Assembly (NCBI RefSeq): GCF_023954305.1
Contig: NZ_JAMLIG010000002.1
Coordinates: 443,722-507,721, forward strand
Reading direction: 5' to 3'
DNA: 64,000 nucleotides
DNA from: Mesorhizobium sp.
GTDB taxonomy: Bacteria > Pseudomonadota > Alphaproteobacteria > Rhizobiales > Rhizobiaceae
In this document: in pieces, positions 8,828 through 16,776 of the stretch
How the letters are laid out: each line of letters begins with the position of its first letter
Numbering within the stretch: the first letter of the stretch is position 1
Notes under the pieces: generated by a model
What the model saw: the letters and a program-made list of their open reading frames with translations, nothing else
What the model was told of the DNA's origin: nothing
The model's database searches: none
Translations under genes and position numbers: made by a program

Positions 8828-9928
8828 TCACAGGTCGACGACGCCGCGTCTGCGCAGCAGGATCCAGAGGAAGAACGGGGCGCCGGCCGCCGCCGTGACG
8901 ATGCCGATCGGCAGTTCGGCCGGCGAAACGATCGTGCGGCTGACCGAATCGGCGAGCAGCAGCAGACCGGCGCCGAGCAGTGCCGCGGCCGGAAGCAGGT
9001 AGCGGTTGTCGGGACCGATCACCAGCCTGAGCAGGTGCGGCACCACGATGCCGACGAAGCCGATGCCGCCCGACACCGCGACCGAGGCGCCGACCGCGCC
9101 CGCCACGGTGACGATGGCCACCGACTTCACCTGCTGCACGGGAATGCCGAGATGGCTTGCGGCCGATTCGCCCAGCGCCAGCGCGTTAAGCCCGCGCGCC
9201 AGGAACGGCGCCGCGGCGAGCGCGAGCGCGATGATCGGGCCGGCGGCGGCAATCTTGAGCCATGTTGCCCCCGCCAGCGACCCGAGCCCCCAGAAGGTCA
9301 GGTCGCGCAGTTGCCCATCGTCGGCGATATAGACCAGCAGCCCGGAGAACGCTCCCGCCATCGCGCCGAGCGCGATGCCCGCCAGCAGCATCGTCGCAAC
9401 CGAGGTCTGGCCGCGCCGCGTCGCGACACGGTAGAGCACCAGCGTCGTCAGCAGCCCGCCGAGGAAGGCGGCCAGCGGCAGCGAGTAGATGCCGAACAGC
9501 GCGGTGAGCGGCGCGAGCGACGTGCCGCCCAGAACGATGACGGAAATCGCGCCGAGTCCCGCGCCGGCGGAGACGCCGACCAGCCCCGGATCGGCCAGCG
9601 GATTGCGGAACAGGCCCTGCATCACCGCGCCCGACACGGCGAGCGCCGCGCCGATGAGAACGCCGAGCACGGCGCGCGGCAGCCTGATGTCCATGACGAT
9701 GATGCGGTCGCGCGCCGACATCGCGCCCTGCTCTCCCATTCCCAGCATTTCGGTCAGCACCGACAATGCGGACGCATCCGAAGCGCCGGACGCCAGACTG
9801 AACAGAAAGATATGGCCGAGCGCGACCGCGAGGATGACGATGGCCAGCCGCGCCCGCTGGCGCCGGTCGCCCTCGTGGGAAGCTGCCCGCATATTGGCCG
9901 GCATGGGGATGGCGACTTTCTGCAGCAA
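8828..9928 (-). CDS. hmuU: Heme ABC importer permease HmuU
   Basis: A 366-residue FecCD-family permease with about ten hydrophobic segments, forming the channel for heme in the inner membrane. Family blocks include DIRLPRAVLGVLIGAALAVS near residue 75, GLFRNPLADPGLVGVSAGA near 110, and LGIPVQQVKSVAIVTVAGAV near 262, which includes the cytoplasmic helix that contacts the ATPase. It sits between hmuT (nine bases upstream) and hmuV (seven bases downstream). The first 30 residues are charged and may begin at a later Met, which would not change the call. Confidence 0.95.
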   Translation of the reverse strand: MLQKVAIPMPANMRAASHEGDRRQRARLAIVILAVALGHIFLFSLASGASDASALSVLTEMLGMGEQGAMSARDRIIVMDIRLPRAVLGVLIGAALAVSGAVMQGLFRNPLADPGLVGVSAGAGLGAISVIVLGGTSLAPLTALFGIYSLPLAAFLGGLLTTLVLYRVATRRGQTSVATMLLAGIALGAMAGAFSGLLVYIADDGQLRDLTFWGLGSLAGATWLKIAAAGPIIALALAAAPFLARGLNALALGESAASHLGIPVQQVKSVAIVTVAGAVGASVAVSGGIGFVGIVVPHLLRLVIGPDNRYLLPAAALLGAGLLLLADSVSRTIVSPAELPIGIVTAAAGAPFFLWILLRRRGVVDL

Positions 9929-9937
9929 GGCTGCGGC

Positions 9938-10858
9938 TCAGTTGACGACGCCGTCGCCGTAGAGCGCCTTGGCCAGATCGCGCGCGGCACTTGCCGTGCG
10001 CGGTCCGAAGCCGAGCAGATAGGCGCCGTCCATGCGCAGGATCGCGTCGTTCCGCACCGCCGGCGTCTGCGACAGCGCCGGATGCGCCTTTAGATCGCTG
10101 TTCGCCGCTGCATGATTGCCCTGGTGCTCCATCATCAGGATCAGGTCCGGCTTCGCGGTAACGATCGCCTCGTCGGTGAGCGGCTTGTAGCCGGCGAATT
10201 CGCCGACCGCGTTGATGCCGCCCGCCATCCTGATGATCCCTTCGGCCGCGGTGCCCGTGCCGGCGGCGAGCGCCTTGCCGCCCTGCATCGACAGGATGAA
10301 CAGCACCCGCCTGCGCGCGGAAATGCCCGCCGTCGCGGCGATGGCCGCGTCGATGTCCGCCTTCACCTCGGCGACGAGGGCCTCGGCCTTGTCCGGCACG
10401 CCGAGCGCAGCGCCGACGGCGCGGATCTTCTCAAGAATGCCCGGCTCGTCGAACCCCTCCGGGACGGTGGCGAAGGGAACGCTTGCCTTCCTCAGGACCT
10501 CGATGGCTTCCGGCGGCCCGCTGCCCTCGATGGTGAGGATCGCGTCCGGCGCGATGCCGAGCACGCCCTCTGGCGAGATCGCGCGCATGTAGCCGATATC
10601 GGGCAGCGCCAGCGCGGCGTGCGGATAGACGCTCGTCGAATCCCGTCCCGCCAGGCGTTTCTCCTCGCCCAGCGCATAGACGATCTCGGTGACGGATCCG
10701 CCGATCGCGACGATCCGCTGCGCGCTCGCCACCGAGGCCGCGTCCTCGGCCGAGCGGGCTTTCGGCGTCGGCGCGGCAAGTGCAGCCAGCGTCAGCGCGA
10801 CAGTCGCCGCCCACATCGCGGCCCGGCGCGCCCGCGTCGTGCGAAGGAAATAGGTCAT
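9938..10858 (-). CDS. hmuT: Periplasmic heme-binding protein HmuT
   Basis: A 306-residue periplasmic binding protein of the class III (helical backbone, BtuF/FhuD-like) type that hands heme to HmuUV. A basic start (MTYFLRTTRARR) and hydrophobic run (AAMWAATVALTLAALAAP) form a signal peptide ending near KARSA. The mature part begins with RIVAIGGSVTEIVYALGEEK, the usual opening of heme and siderophore binding proteins, then DSTSVYPHAALALPDIGYMR, whose Tyr residues are candidates for heme ligation. It lies ten bases after hmuS in the same operon. Confidence 0.95.
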   Translation of the reverse strand: MTYFLRTTRARRAAMWAATVALTLAALAAPTPKARSAEDAASVASAQRIVAIGGSVTEIVYALGEEKRLAGRDSTSVYPHAALALPDIGYMRAISPEGVLGIAPDAILTIEGSGPPEAIEVLRKASVPFATVPEGFDEPGILEKIRAVGAALGVPDKAEALVAEVKADIDAAIAATAGISARRRVLFILSMQGGKALAAGTGTAAEGIIRMAGGINAVGEFAGYKPLTDEAIVTAKPDLILMMEHQGNHAAANSDLKAHPALSQTPAVRNDAILRMDGAYLLGFGPRTASAARDLAKALYGDGVVN

Positions 10859-10868
10859 GGCTTGCTCC

Positions 10869-11927
10869 TCAGGCTGCGGTCGAGCGCGGTCCGCGCGGCA
10901 GGTTTTCGACCAGGCCGCGCCAGTCGCCGCGTTCGAACGATCCTTCGCCGCGCTTGCCGAAGAACTGGATGATCAGACGCCCATCCGCCCCGTAGGCTTC
11001 GAGCGAGGTCACGTGGCCCTCGCTTGCCGGCTTGCGCACCGCCCATACCTCGCGGATGTGGTCGAGCCGCAGATGCAGGTGGAAGGTCTCGTCCAGCACG
11101 TTGAGCCACGGCCCCATCGGCTTGATTTCTTTCACTGGTCCGCTGTGGATCTGAATGCAGCCGCGATTCCCGACGAAGCACATGATCGGGATCTGTTCGT
11201 TGGCCGAGATCCGCATCATCGCCGCCACCGAGTCGTGATCGACCGGCCAGGCGAAGTCTTCGCCCACCAGGTGCACCGCCTGCTGGCGCGTCAGTTGCAG
11301 GTCCCGCAGGATCGAGACGAACTGGTGCACGTCGGTCATCGCCGACCAGCGCGCGCGAAGCTCCTCGACGTCCGCCGCCGGCTTTGTCGCAGATCCGATC
11401 GTGGCGACAGGCGCGACGACGCGCAGCTCCTGTTTCTGGTCCGGATGCAGCAGCGCCGCCACGAGGTCCTCGTAGGCCTCGACATTCGAGGCCGGCCGCA
11501 GGTGAACCTTGTGCACCGCGCCGCCCTCGTCATCGAAGAACTGCAGGCTGCGGCGGACGGCGCCGTCCGTGTCGGTCTTCGCCACGGCGTAACCATGCGC
11601 CCAGACCTTCGGGAAAATGCGCAGGTCGATCTGCGCGCCGAGCGCCATTGCGGCATGTTCGCCGAAAACCACCTTGTCGTAGACGCCGATCTTCTCGTGC
11701 ACGGCGCTCTCGTTGCGGGTCAGCGCCATGACCTCGCCCAGCGCCTCCATCCCGGCCAGGAAGGCGGCGACGTCGGGGCGGATTCGGCGAACCCCCTCGC
11801 CGACCCAGGCGGCGACGAACTCGGCTTCCGATATCCCGAGCTGCGCGGCGAGGTCGCGCTCGCGTATTTTCGGATTGTCGCTGCGCGCCTGGCGGATCGC
11901 GGCTGGCGTGGGTCTTGCTGCGCTCAT
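10869..11927 (-). CDS. hmuS: Hemin-degrading/heme-trafficking protein HmuS
   Basis: A 352-residue cytoplasmic protein of the HemS/ChuS/HmuS family, made of two repeated domains. These proteins take heme from the importer and either store, pass on or degrade it. Family sequence includes the opening of the first half (IRQARSDNPKIRERDLAAQL), MALTRNESAVHEKIGVYDKV near residue 95, and in the second half MTDVHQFVSILRDLQLTRQQ and IPIMCFVGNRGCIQIHSGPV. It is 31 bases downstream of hemP and ten bases upstream of hmuT. An IsdG-like monooxygenase is also encoded at 15299, so this organism may have two cytoplasmic heme-handling proteins. Confidence 0.95.
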   Translation of the reverse strand: MSAARPTPAAIRQARSDNPKIRERDLAAQLGISEAEFVAAWVGEGVRRIRPDVAAFLAGMEALGEVMALTRNESAVHEKIGVYDKVVFGEHAAMALGAQIDLRIFPKVWAHGYAVAKTDTDGAVRRSLQFFDDEGGAVHKVHLRPASNVEAYEDLVAALLHPDQKQELRVVAPVATIGSATKPAADVEELRARWSAMTDVHQFVSILRDLQLTRQQAVHLVGEDFAWPVDHDSVAAMMRISANEQIPIMCFVGNRGCIQIHSGPVKEIKPMGPWLNVLDETFHLHLRLDHIREVWAVRKPASEGHVTSLEAYGADGRLIIQFFGKRGEGSFERGDWRGLVENLPRGPRSTAA

Positions 11928-11958
11928 GAGGTCCCGTCCTGAATCTGATGTCGATGCG

Positions 11959-12171
11959 TTACTTGTTGAGGATCAGCTTGCCCTGCCGGGTGATCTTCAG
12001 CCGGTAGAGCGCGCCGTGGTGGTCGATGCCGATCTCGTGCTCGCCGCGGAACAGCGTCGCGCTGTCGATCCGGCGCAGCGGAACCGGCGATGCCGGGCGC
12101 GAAAGGCTGTCGCGGTCGATGAGCCTGTGATCGCCATCGGCCGGCTCGTCGAAGGAAAATCTCGTGTTCAC
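11959..12171 (-). CDS. hemP: Hemin uptake protein HemP/HmuP
   Basis: A 70-residue protein of the HemP family. Its C-terminal half, IDSATLFRGEHEIGIDHHGA followed by YRLKITRQGKLILNK, is the diagnostic block (LF-x-G-x-x-E-I-x-I-x-H-x-G-x-x-Y-x-L-r-x-T). In Bradyrhizobium and other bacteria HmuP is needed to activate heme receptor genes, so it probably acts as a regulator rather than a transporter. The start is GTG with AAGGGA upstream; an in-frame ATG is not available nearby. It is the first gene of the heme operon and is divergent from hmuR across a 196-bp region holding an iron-responsive operator. Confidence 0.92.
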   Translation of the reverse strand: MNTRFSFDEPADGDHRLIDRDSLSRPASPVPLRRIDSATLFRGEHEIGIDHHGALYRLKITRQGKLILNK

Positions 12172-12237
12172 GGCGGCATGTCCCTTCTTTGCGCTCTGCC
12201 AGCACTGGCCGGCGCGGCGAAATCGCGATATCGATTG

Positions 12238-12264
12238 TTGACACCGATTATCATGTTTTATAGG
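12238..12264. promoter_or_regulatory. hmuR/hemP divergent promoter with iron-responsive operator
   Basis: TGA-CACCGATTA-TCA (12239-12253) fits the RirA IRO core TGA-N9-TCA. On the plus strand it overlaps a -35-like TTGACA (12238-12243), with TATAGG (12259-12264) as a -10-like hexamer 15 bases further on. On the minus strand GATAAT inside the operator could be the -10 of hemP. A repressor bound here could shut off both directions. Promoter hexamers are inferred. Confidence 0.6.
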
Positions 12265-12367
12265 GAGTGCAATACCGGAGTAAACGAGTCAAGTTTAAAT
12301 TCGGATCACACGCGATACGAGCCAGCCCCGCGCCAGCCAGTGATCACCAGACAGCAGGAGCGACGAT

Positions 12368-14533
12368 ATGGGGCGGGCGGTACAGAACAGGGCGGCGCTA
12401 TGCGCCGCCGCGATGGCGGCATTCGCGGCGATGGACACGGTCGGCGCACAGGAGGCCGACATTGAATCGCAGGACGAACAGGTGACGGCCGAGAACGACA
12501 AGACGGGCCGCGTCACGCAGCTCCAGCGCGTCGTCATCGGCGCCGGCCGGGAAAAGGTGGCGATCGACACGCCGCAGGCTGTGAGCGTGGTCGAACAGGA
12601 AGAGATCGACGAAGCGCAGCCGCAGACGGTCGGTGAGGTTCTGAGGCGGGTTCCGGGCGTGAACGTCTCCGGTTCGGAACGCGCCACCGGCCAGACCTTC
12701 AACATTCGCGGCATCGGCGCGCCGGAATCGGCCAATGAAGAGGGTCGCATCATCGTCACGGTCGACGGCGCCCAGAAATATTACGAGCAGTACCGGATGG
12801 GCGGCTTCTTCTCCGATCCCGAACTCTACAAGAAGGTCGAGGTCCTGCGCGGCCCGGCCTCCTCGACGCTCTACGGTTCCGGCGCGCTCGGCGGCGTCAT
12901 CAACTTCACCACCAAGGATGCATCCGACTTCATCGCCCAGGGCGACACAGGAGCGCTGCGGCTGAAGGGCGCTTTCAATTCCAACCGCAACGGCTGGCTC
13001 GGCTCGGCGATCTTCGCCCAGCGGCTCAACGAAAACGCCGAATTCCTGCTCACCGGCAATTATCGCCGCGCCGATTCCTACGTAACGGGCGACGGCAGCG
13101 AAATCCGCAGCTCCGATTTCGCTGCCTGGTCCGGCCTCGCCAAGGGCACGTTCAGGGTCGGCGACGAAGGCACGCTGCGCCTTTCCTACCAGCAGTGGGA
13201 CTCCGATGCCGACGATCAGGACTACGCCCAGGTCGGGACCGAGCCGCTGTTCGGCACCGTCGACCGCCACGTCGTCGACAAGACGGCGGTCGTCTCCTAC
13301 GAGAATCCGTTCTCGGACAATGACCTCATCGACCTGAAGATCTCGGCGTCGTTCTCCGATACGACGGTCGACCAGACCGATGCCGGAAACCCGGACTTCG
13401 GCCTGACCTGCGCGACCAGCACCGTGTTCTGCGATGCGGAATACGGCTACCAGACGTGGCAGTTCAACGCCCAGAACACCAGCGAATGGCGTGGCGCGAA
13501 CTGGGAGAACTTCCTGACCTATGGCTGGCAGACCTCCTACCAGATCCGCTCGGCAACGGCGTTCGACCTGTCGGGCGCACCCATTGCCTACGGACACCAC
13601 CCGGAAGGAACCGACCTCAAGACCGGCCTGTTCGTCCAGAACGAGTTCATCTGGAACGACCGCCTGACGCTCATCCCGGGCCTGCGGCTCGACTACCGCA
13701 AGCTCTCCCCCGACAGTTCCACCACCCTGGCGGAGGAATCCGACGACGTTGCCTTCTCGCCGAAGATCGCCGCCCTCTACAAGTTCAACGACACTTTCTC
13801 GATCTTCGGCTCGGTCGCCCACACCGAGCGCTTCCCGACTCTCGACGAGACCTTCTCGACGCCCTATCCGAGTCTCGACCTGACAAAGGAGAAGTCGAAC
13901 AATTTCGAAGCCGGTTTTGCCGTATCGGCGTTCGACCTGATCCAGGACGGAGACGGCGTGCAGTTGAAGACGACCGGTTTCTACAACGACATCACCGATC
14001 TCATCTACCGCCAGTGTTCGAGCGCCTCGTCATGCCTGGCGGGCGGCGACGACACCCAGTATGTGAATCTCAGGAGCGCCGACATCTACGGCGTCGAGAT
14101 CGAAGCCGCCTACGATTCCGACTTCGTGTTCGCCAACGCGGCCTACACCTACACGATCGGCAAGAACACCTCGCCGGATGCCACGCCCCTAACCGAGTAT
14201 CTGACAACCGTCGCGCCGCACGAGCTGAAGCTCACCCTTGGCGGCAAGGTGCCCCAGCACGATCTGCGCTTCGGCTGGAACGCGCGATTCGTCGCCGGTC
14301 CGCAGGATTCTCTGCGCGAAGATTCCGACGCGACCAGTGGGCGCTATTCCTCCGCCTTCGACGTTCACGACATCTTCGTCGCCTGGACGCCGAAGGAGGG
14401 CGCGATGCGCGGCTGGGAGGTGCATGGCGGCATCGATAACCTCTTTGACCGGCAGTACAAGGAGTTCCTCATGAACGACCCGGCAAAGGGCCGCACCTTC
14501 AAGCTCTCGCTCGCGAAGCAGATCGGCTGGTGA
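12368..14533 (+). CDS. hmuR: TonB-dependent heme/hemoglobin outer-membrane receptor HmuR
   Basis: A 721-residue TonB-dependent receptor that imports heme across the outer membrane. The N-terminus has a signal peptide (ending near TVGAQ), a TonB-box-like ERVVIGAGRE region (QRVVIGAGREKVAIDTPQAV) and a plug domain with VLRRVPGVNVSGSERATGQT and the FNIRGIGAPES block. The rest is a beta-barrel, and the C-terminus ends in an aromatic after LSLAKQIGW. It fits the hemoglobin/transferrin/lactoferrin receptor family. AGGAG lies eight bases before the ATG. Its stop overlaps the next gene's GTG (GTGA). Control by RirA through the operator at 12239 is likely. Confidence 0.94.
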   Translation: MGRAVQNRAALCAAAMAAFAAMDTVGAQEADIESQDEQVTAENDKTGRVTQLQRVVIGAGREKVAIDTPQAVSVVEQEEIDEAQPQTVGEVLRRVPGVNVSGSERATGQTFNIRGIGAPESANEEGRIIVTVDGAQKYYEQYRMGGFFSDPELYKKVEVLRGPASSTLYGSGALGGVINFTTKDASDFIAQGDTGALRLKGAFNSNRNGWLGSAIFAQRLNENAEFLLTGNYRRADSYVTGDGSEIRSSDFAAWSGLAKGTFRVGDEGTLRLSYQQWDSDADDQDYAQVGTEPLFGTVDRHVVDKTAVVSYENPFSDNDLIDLKISASFSDTTVDQTDAGNPDFGLTCATSTVFCDAEYGYQTWQFNAQNTSEWRGANWENFLTYGWQTSYQIRSATAFDLSGAPIAYGHHPEGTDLKTGLFVQNEFIWNDRLTLIPGLRLDYRKLSPDSSTTLAEESDDVAFSPKIAALYKFNDTFSIFGSVAHTERFPTLDETFSTPYPSLDLTKEKSNNFEAGFAVSAFDLIQDGDGVQLKTTGFYNDITDLIYRQCSSASSCLAGGDDTQYVNLRSADIYGVEIEAAYDSDFVFANAAYTYTIGKNTSPDATPLTEYLTTVAPHELKLTLGGKVPQHDLRFGWNARFVAGPQDSLREDSDATSGRYSSAFDVHDIFVAWTPKEGAMRGWEVHGGIDNLFDRQYKEFLMNDPAKGRTFKLSLAKQIGW

Positions 14534-14970
14534 TCGTGCGGCTCGCGGCATCGCTCCTCGCGCTGACCTCCCTGGCCGCGGTGCCGCTCGCTCCGGCGCG
14601 GGCGCAGACCGCCGCGCCGGAGCGGCACGTCTCGCTCGACCTCAACGCCCTGCAGCCGTCGGAAGGCGGCTGCAGGCTGACCTTCGTGGTGGCGAACGGC
14701 CTCGACACCCCGATCGACCGCGCGGCGTTCGAAATGGCGCTGTTCGACAAGGCGGGCGTCGTCGACCGCCTGACCGTGCTCGACTTCAAGGCGCTGCCCG
14801 CTGGCAAGACCAAGGTCAGCCGCTTCGACCTCAAGGGCGTCGACTGCGCCAATGTCGGCCGCGTGCTGATCAACGAAGCGACCGACTGCGGCGGCGCCGG
14901 CACCCCGGCCGACGCGTGCCTCGCCGCCCTGAAGACGCAGTCGACCTCCGGCATTTCCTTCGGCAGGTAA
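14530..14970 (+). CDS. Conserved secreted protein of unknown function in the heme operon
   Basis: A 146-residue protein with a signal peptide (MIVRLAASLLALTSLAAVPL, cleavage near ARA-QT) and a mature domain with four cysteines (in EGGC, VDC, TDC and DAC contexts), suggesting two periplasmic disulfides. The centre looks like a small beta-sandwich (FVVANGLDTPIDRAAFEMAL, FDKAGVVDRLTVLDF). I recall similar small secreted proteins next to ExbB/TonB genes in alphaproteobacteria, but no function is established. It starts at GTG, overlapping the hmuR stop by four bases, so it is translationally coupled to the receptor. A role at the periplasmic side of heme uptake is inference. Confidence 0.75.
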   Translation: MIVRLAASLLALTSLAAVPLAPARAQTAAPERHVSLDLNALQPSEGGCRLTFVVANGLDTPIDRAAFEMALFDKAGVVDRLTVLDFKALPAGKTKVSRFDLKGVDCANVGRVLINEATDCGGAGTPADACLAALKTQSTSGISFGR

Positions 14971-15032
14971 ATGTCCGTTCTCGCCGCGCCGCCCGACGCC
15001 CACCCGACCCGCCGACACGATCGGAACCCGTC

Positions 15033-15299
15033 ATGAACCTGTTGCGTCTGCACGAGCTCGCCTCCGCCCTTGGCGACGGCCTTCATCCCGACCTCGCCCG
15101 CCTGTTCGAGGAGCGTGCCCGCGTCGAGACCGATCCGCAGGTGGTTCGGCTCTGCGACCATGGCGTGCCCGAGCGGGCCGGACCTTCTCCCGTCGGCCGG
15201 GCCGGCCTATTTGTCCCGGGAAACGTTCTTCGCGTCATCGGTCGCGCGGCCGCGGAACAACCGCCGGCCAGCCGGCACAGCCTGAAAGGAACCCGTTGA
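15033..15299 (+). CDS. Small hypothetical protein in the heme operon
   Basis: An 88-residue frame beginning MNLLRLHELASALGDGLHPD, with no recognised domain, no signal peptide and no membrane segment. The first half is predicted helical and acidic; the C-terminal half (from about residue 45) is rich in Gly, Pro and Arg and looks less ordered. Its TGA overlaps the ATG of the heme monooxygenase by one base (TGATG), the best argument that it is translated. The ribosome-binding site is weak (GGAA). It could instead be a decayed remnant of a heme carrier gene, since such genes often occupy this position. Confidence 0.5.
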   Translation: MNLLRLHELASALGDGLHPDLARLFEERARVETDPQVVRLCDHGVPERAGPSPVGRAGLFVPGNVLRVIGRAAAEQPPASRHSLKGTR

Positions 15300-15613
15300 T
15301 GTATATTGCCATGAACCGCTTCAAGGTTGCCCGCGGCGCCGAAGAGGATTTCGAAAACATCTGGAAGGGGCGCAATTCCAGCCTGCACGAGATGCAGGGC
15401 TTCAAGGAGTTCCACCTCCTCAAGGGGCCGGTCAACGAAGCCGAAGGCTATACGCTCTACGCCTCCCACACGGTCTGGCAGAGCTTCGAGGATTTTTCGG
15501 CCTGGACGAAATCCGAGCAGTTCCGCGCCGCCCACCGCAATGCCGGCACGACGAAGCCGACCTATCTCGGCCCTCCGGTCTTCGAGGGCTTCTCCGTCAT
15601 CGAAGGCGCCTGA
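15299..15613 (+). CDS. IsdG-type heme-degrading monooxygenase (HmuQ/HmuD-like)
   Basis: A 104-residue ferredoxin-fold monooxygenase that opens the heme ring to release iron. The catalytic triad of the IsdG/IsdI family (Asn7, Trp67, His77 there) is matched by Asn6, Trp69 and His79, with the ten-residue Trp-His spacing kept (FSAWTKSEQFRAAH). The N-terminal MYIAMNRFKVARGAEEDFE is typical of rhizobial HmuQ/HmuD proteins. AAAGGA lies eight bases before the ATG, and the start overlaps the stop of the preceding frame. It is the last gene of the hmuR transcription unit. HmuS supplies a separate cytoplasmic heme-handling activity. Confidence 0.9.
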   Translation: MYIAMNRFKVARGAEEDFENIWKGRNSSLHEMQGFKEFHLLKGPVNEAEGYTLYASHTVWQSFEDFSAWTKSEQFRAAHRNAGTTKPTYLGPPVFEGFSVIEGA

Positions 15614-15658
15614 ACGCCTTCCCGCTATCCGGTATCGCCCCTCCCGCGCGACCGTCGT

Positions 15659-15844
15659 GCCGGCGGCGGAAGGCCAGCCGCCCGGTCCGCGCACGCACAC
15701 CTCCGTCATACCGGCGGCCAAAGGCCAGCCGGTATCCATTCTTCTCTCCGGCTACACGCCGAAAACGCCTGCCTCCGCGGCATTTCCGGCAGTGCCCACT
15801 TGCCGGCGATCAATGGTTCCCGGCTGGCCTCCGGCCGCCGGGAA
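15659..15844. repeat. Three related palindromic repeats
   Basis: Two 28-bp near-perfect palindromes (15708-15735 and 15817-15844) share the core CCGGC-K-GGCC-NNN-GGCC-M-GCCGG, the second in opposite orientation to the first. A third, degenerate copy starts near 15659. The 15614-16035 interval otherwise shows no gene that I can support. Such hairpins may stabilise or end the hmuR transcript. Confidence 0.7.
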
Positions 15845-15941
15845 GACGGCCGCGAGATATCCCCCGAGGGGGAGATAGAGGCTCCCCCGTGCATCGATCG
15901 CCCCCGGAAAAAATTGTCTTTCGCCGACAACACCTTGTTCC

Positions 15942-15969
15942 CATTCACCATTCACCACTCACCATTCAC
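15942..15969. repeat. CATTCAC heptamer tandem repeat
   Basis: Four 7-bp units (CATTCAC, CATTCAC, CACTCAC, CATTCAC) are followed by a run of T. The same heptamer occurs in both orientations at 55471-55596. Confidence 0.75.
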
Positions 15970-16035
15970 TTTTTTTATCCACGCCCTTTCCAGCCTGCCG
16001 CATCATGTGCCCCGGTGCGACGCAAAGGAGCCGGC

Positions 16036-16492
16036 GGTGAGGGGAAAGGCGAAGACAGGGAGGGGGCAGGAGGTGCTTTGCAGCATCGTCTCGACCCTGC
16101 TTGCCCTCGCGGCCCTCACAGAACGCGCCGCCGGCGACACGCCATGGGTCCGCTTCAGCGTGCTGTGGGCCGCCCGGCAGGCCGACCTGATCGCGCGGGA
16201 CTACGTCGCCGGCTCGACCTGGAACGCGGCCGGCCGGCTCTGGTCGCCCGCTCTGCCCAACGTCCGCTACGGCACCGGGCCGGCCTACGCGCTCGACATC
16301 GCCGCCTCGCTGCGGGCGCTGGCGGTGGTCATCAGCGGCATCGCCGCCTATCTCCGGCGCGTTGCGGTCTGGCGGCAGGATCAGGCATTCGGCGAGGGCA
16401 GCCGTGACGGCGGCTCGATCCACGGACTCGATGCCTTCGCCCGTAGGCTTCGGGAAGCCCTCTCGCCGGTCGAGCTCCGCGACACGTCGTAG
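16036..16492 (+). CDS. Hypothetical protein
   Basis: About 151 residues if started at the GTG near 16036 (just after the CGGCG run); the frame is open further upstream through repeat sequence, so the start is uncertain. The core, EVLCSIVSTLLALAALTERA then VRFSVLWAARQADLIARDYV and GRLWSPALPNVRYGTGPAYA, looks like real protein sequence, with Trp and Tyr residues and one weak hydrophobic stretch near the start. A last hydrophobic segment (SLRALAVVISGIAAYLRR) precedes a charged tail. I do not recognise the family. It is isolated between repeat clusters and may be a remnant. Confidence 0.4.
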
Positions 16493-16500
16493 AGAATCGC

Positions 16501-16671
16501 AGGGGACAGTTTACTTTCTTTCCGCTCGCGCAAACCTCGCACGGGCCGCGCCCTTCTGCGGAAAAAAGTAAACTGTCCCCGGCGCCCAACTCCCTCAGCC
16601 GCCCGCGCAAGCCTTGCACGGGCGACGCCCTCGTGCGGAAAAAAGTAAACTGTCCCCGGCACTTAACTCCC
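16501..16671. repeat. REP-like cluster (GGGGACAGTTTACTTT family)
   Basis: GGGGACAGTTTACTTTC (16502-16518) is answered by its inverted copy AAAGTAAACTGTCCCC at 16565-16580 and again at 16640-16655. The stretch from about 16527 to 16594 is repeated with divergence from about 16604 to 16671 (period 77 bp). This layout resembles bacterial interspersed REP clusters that are moved by Y1 (IS200-like) transposases elsewhere in the genome. No transposase is nearby. Confidence 0.75.
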
Positions 16672-16676
16672 CCCGC

Positions 16677-16755
16677 CGTCATGCTCGTGCTTGTCCCGAA
16701 TGGGCAACGCCGGCGCGCTGGAGTCCGGGTCCCGCTGCGCGGTCCCGGAATGACG
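16677..16755. repeat. Palindromic intergenic repeat, long copy
   Basis: Begins CGTCAT and ends ATGACG. Its right half (16724-16755) matches 352-383 at about 30 of 32 positions, the copy after the hydroxy-acid oxidase. The inner part adds an extra arm (TTGTCCCGAATGGGCAA) absent from the short copy. It lies just after the putA stop. Confidence 0.7.
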
Positions 16756-16776
16756 CAGGAGCCCCGACCAACGCCC

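Noticed and set aside
8696..10093. A 465-codon frame antisense to hmuU and hmuV
   Set aside because: Arg/Gln-rich shadow of two clear transporter genes.
15083..15739. A 218-codon minus-strand frame across the IsdG-type gene
   Set aside because: It runs antisense to a monooxygenase with an intact catalytic triad and through palindromic repeats.
16501..16671. Repeats considered as a CRISPR array
   Set aside because: Only two direct units, mixed orientation, no uniform spacers and no cas genes.
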